A model generated the notes under the pieces. It had not been told where the DNA came from, did no database searches, and worked only from the letters and a program-made list of their open reading frames with translations. Shown here in pieces: positions 63,561-64,000 of a DNA stretch of 64,000 nt. The first letter of the stretch is position 1. Each line of letters begins with the position of its first letter. The translations under genes were made by a program, and so were the position numbers. Source of the stretch: Prevotella melaninogenica (lineage in GTDB: Bacteria; Bacteroidota; Bacteroidia; Bacteroidales; Bacteroidaceae); NCBI RefSeq assembly GCF_018127925.1, contig NZ_CP072348.1, forward strand, positions 999,501-1,063,500, in the 5' to 3' direction.

Positions 63561-63773
63561 ATAGGATTAATAAAGAAGTACAAGAAAAATTTGAAAGACT
63601 CTATAATGCCTTCGGAGCAGAACTTGAGACTTTGTAAGGCTTTTCAAAAATAAGATTAAATGCAAAAAAGTAGTTTTTGCTTCTCATTATTAACAGACTC
63701 TAATACAAGATATTCCACAGAAATAATCATAATCTTTCAATATGCATTAACTTTCGCTGAATTATATTTTAAG

Positions 63774-64000
63774 ATGAAAATAAAGGAAACTTTAAAAGAA
63801 AGAATCAACAAGACAGAGTCCTCACTTTTGACTTATTACGAGAATCCACAATTAAAAGCACGTGACGAGAAGATGGAAACTCTCATCTTTAATCGCCGAA
63901 TGCTCCTTAACCAACTATTCAAACCAACAGATGAAAACTATCAGCTGTTAAAGAAATTCAACGAAACACTTAAAGAAGTAGTAATTAGGGAATTTCAGTT
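63774..64000 (+). CDS. Hypothetical protein, 3' truncated by window end
   Basis: ATG at 63774 begins MKIKETLKERINKTESSLLTY and stays open to the window end (75 residues). It is highly charged and helical (LKARDEKMETLIFNRRMLLNQL, quoted in parts). Too short for a confident family. It follows the interrupted membrane gene by 136 bases and may belong to the same accessory locus. Confidence 0.5.
   Translation, partial: MKIKETLKERINKTESSLLTYYENPQLKARDEKMETLIFNRRMLLNQLFKPTDENYQLLKKFNETLKEVVIREFQ

Larger units (their letters stand above)
60961..63637 (+). pseudogene. Membrane-associated protein gene interrupted by the IS66-type element
   Basis: The 5' part (60961-61957) encodes ~332 residues: a helical region (IDQAKDLIGNLQNSTNY, SAQLQVLTQIS, FDKIMGELPIKLYSY), then two membrane segments (NVGLTILIYPLTLIVPGLLWC and SIYAIVYLVCSSILITLKI). 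Joining 61957 to 63561 (one copy of the 8-base duplication kept) restores NRINKEVQEKFERLYNAFG-like codons and a stop at 63637, giving 357 residues. The insertion replaces the last 25 residues by 14 of IS-derived sequence, stop at 62001. Possibly a transporter-like or immunity partner of the peptide locus; family unknown. Confidence 0.75.

Overview
The window looks like a chromosomal segment of a Prevotella-type Bacteroidota. Genes are preceded by the Bacteroidota promoter (TTTG, about 19 bases, TAnnTTTG) rather than by strong Shine-Dalgarno sites. Its gene families are typical of the phylum: SusC-like and HmuR-like TonB receptors, HmuY, Omp28-type proteins, type A (type IX secretion) C-terminal sorting motifs, fimbrillin-like lipoproteins, and a MoxR/DUF58/DUF4350/DUF4129/SpoIIM membrane operon. 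The genus is inferred from protein character, not from a search. No rRNA, tRNA or CRISPR array was seen.

Layout: 1-8000 carries the end of a DUF4143 ATPase, a TonB-plug-like mini-protein, a 5'-nucleotidase split over two genes, a TonB receptor and a class A acid phosphatase. 8000-21400 is mostly housekeeping: rplS, ridA, a stand-alone AICAR transformylase, pgeF-obgE-adk-hpt, the NAD(P)HX repair enzyme, fba, a water channel and a HAD phosphatase. The adk-obgE junction is interrupted by a small four-helix-bundle gene framed by 51-base inverted repeats. 21700-34300 holds a membrane MutS-domain gene broken at a T11 tract, a TlpA/DUF6029/Omp28 secretion cluster and a haem-uptake locus (calycin-like protein, HmuY, HmuR). 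35300-42400 is the MoxR membrane operon plus a divergent RDD gene. 42600-45000 is an SDR/AMP-ligase pair. 45300-48500 holds an HU protein and a fimbrillin/FISUMP-like lipoprotein with a 67-residue partner; their leader contains a (CT)n microsatellite. 48900-57600 has a receiver/PEP-synthase-like protein, gdhA, rlpA, a glycine-zipper lipoprotein and an unknown gene.

The last 6 kb is AT-rich accessory DNA and the best candidate for an undescribed system. A promoter drives a folded RNA of about 245 nt with its own terminator. This is followed by a 35-residue Cys/Tyr-rich peptide, a radical SAM/SPASM maturase starting 10 bases later, a Trp/Asp-rich peptide with a 1-base frameshift, a Cys-tailed 114-residue protein and a membrane protein interrupted by a complete IS66-type element (8-base target duplication). 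I read it as a RiPP-like peptide-modification locus in partial decay.

Repeats are a second theme. A dispersed non-coding repeat of about 500 bases occurs five times, and at least five loci carry tandem arrays of short palindromes with a period of 23-25 bases. Three genes contain single-base frameshifts (aquaporin, MutS-domain gene, Trp/Asp-rich peptide); sequencing error must be excluded for each.
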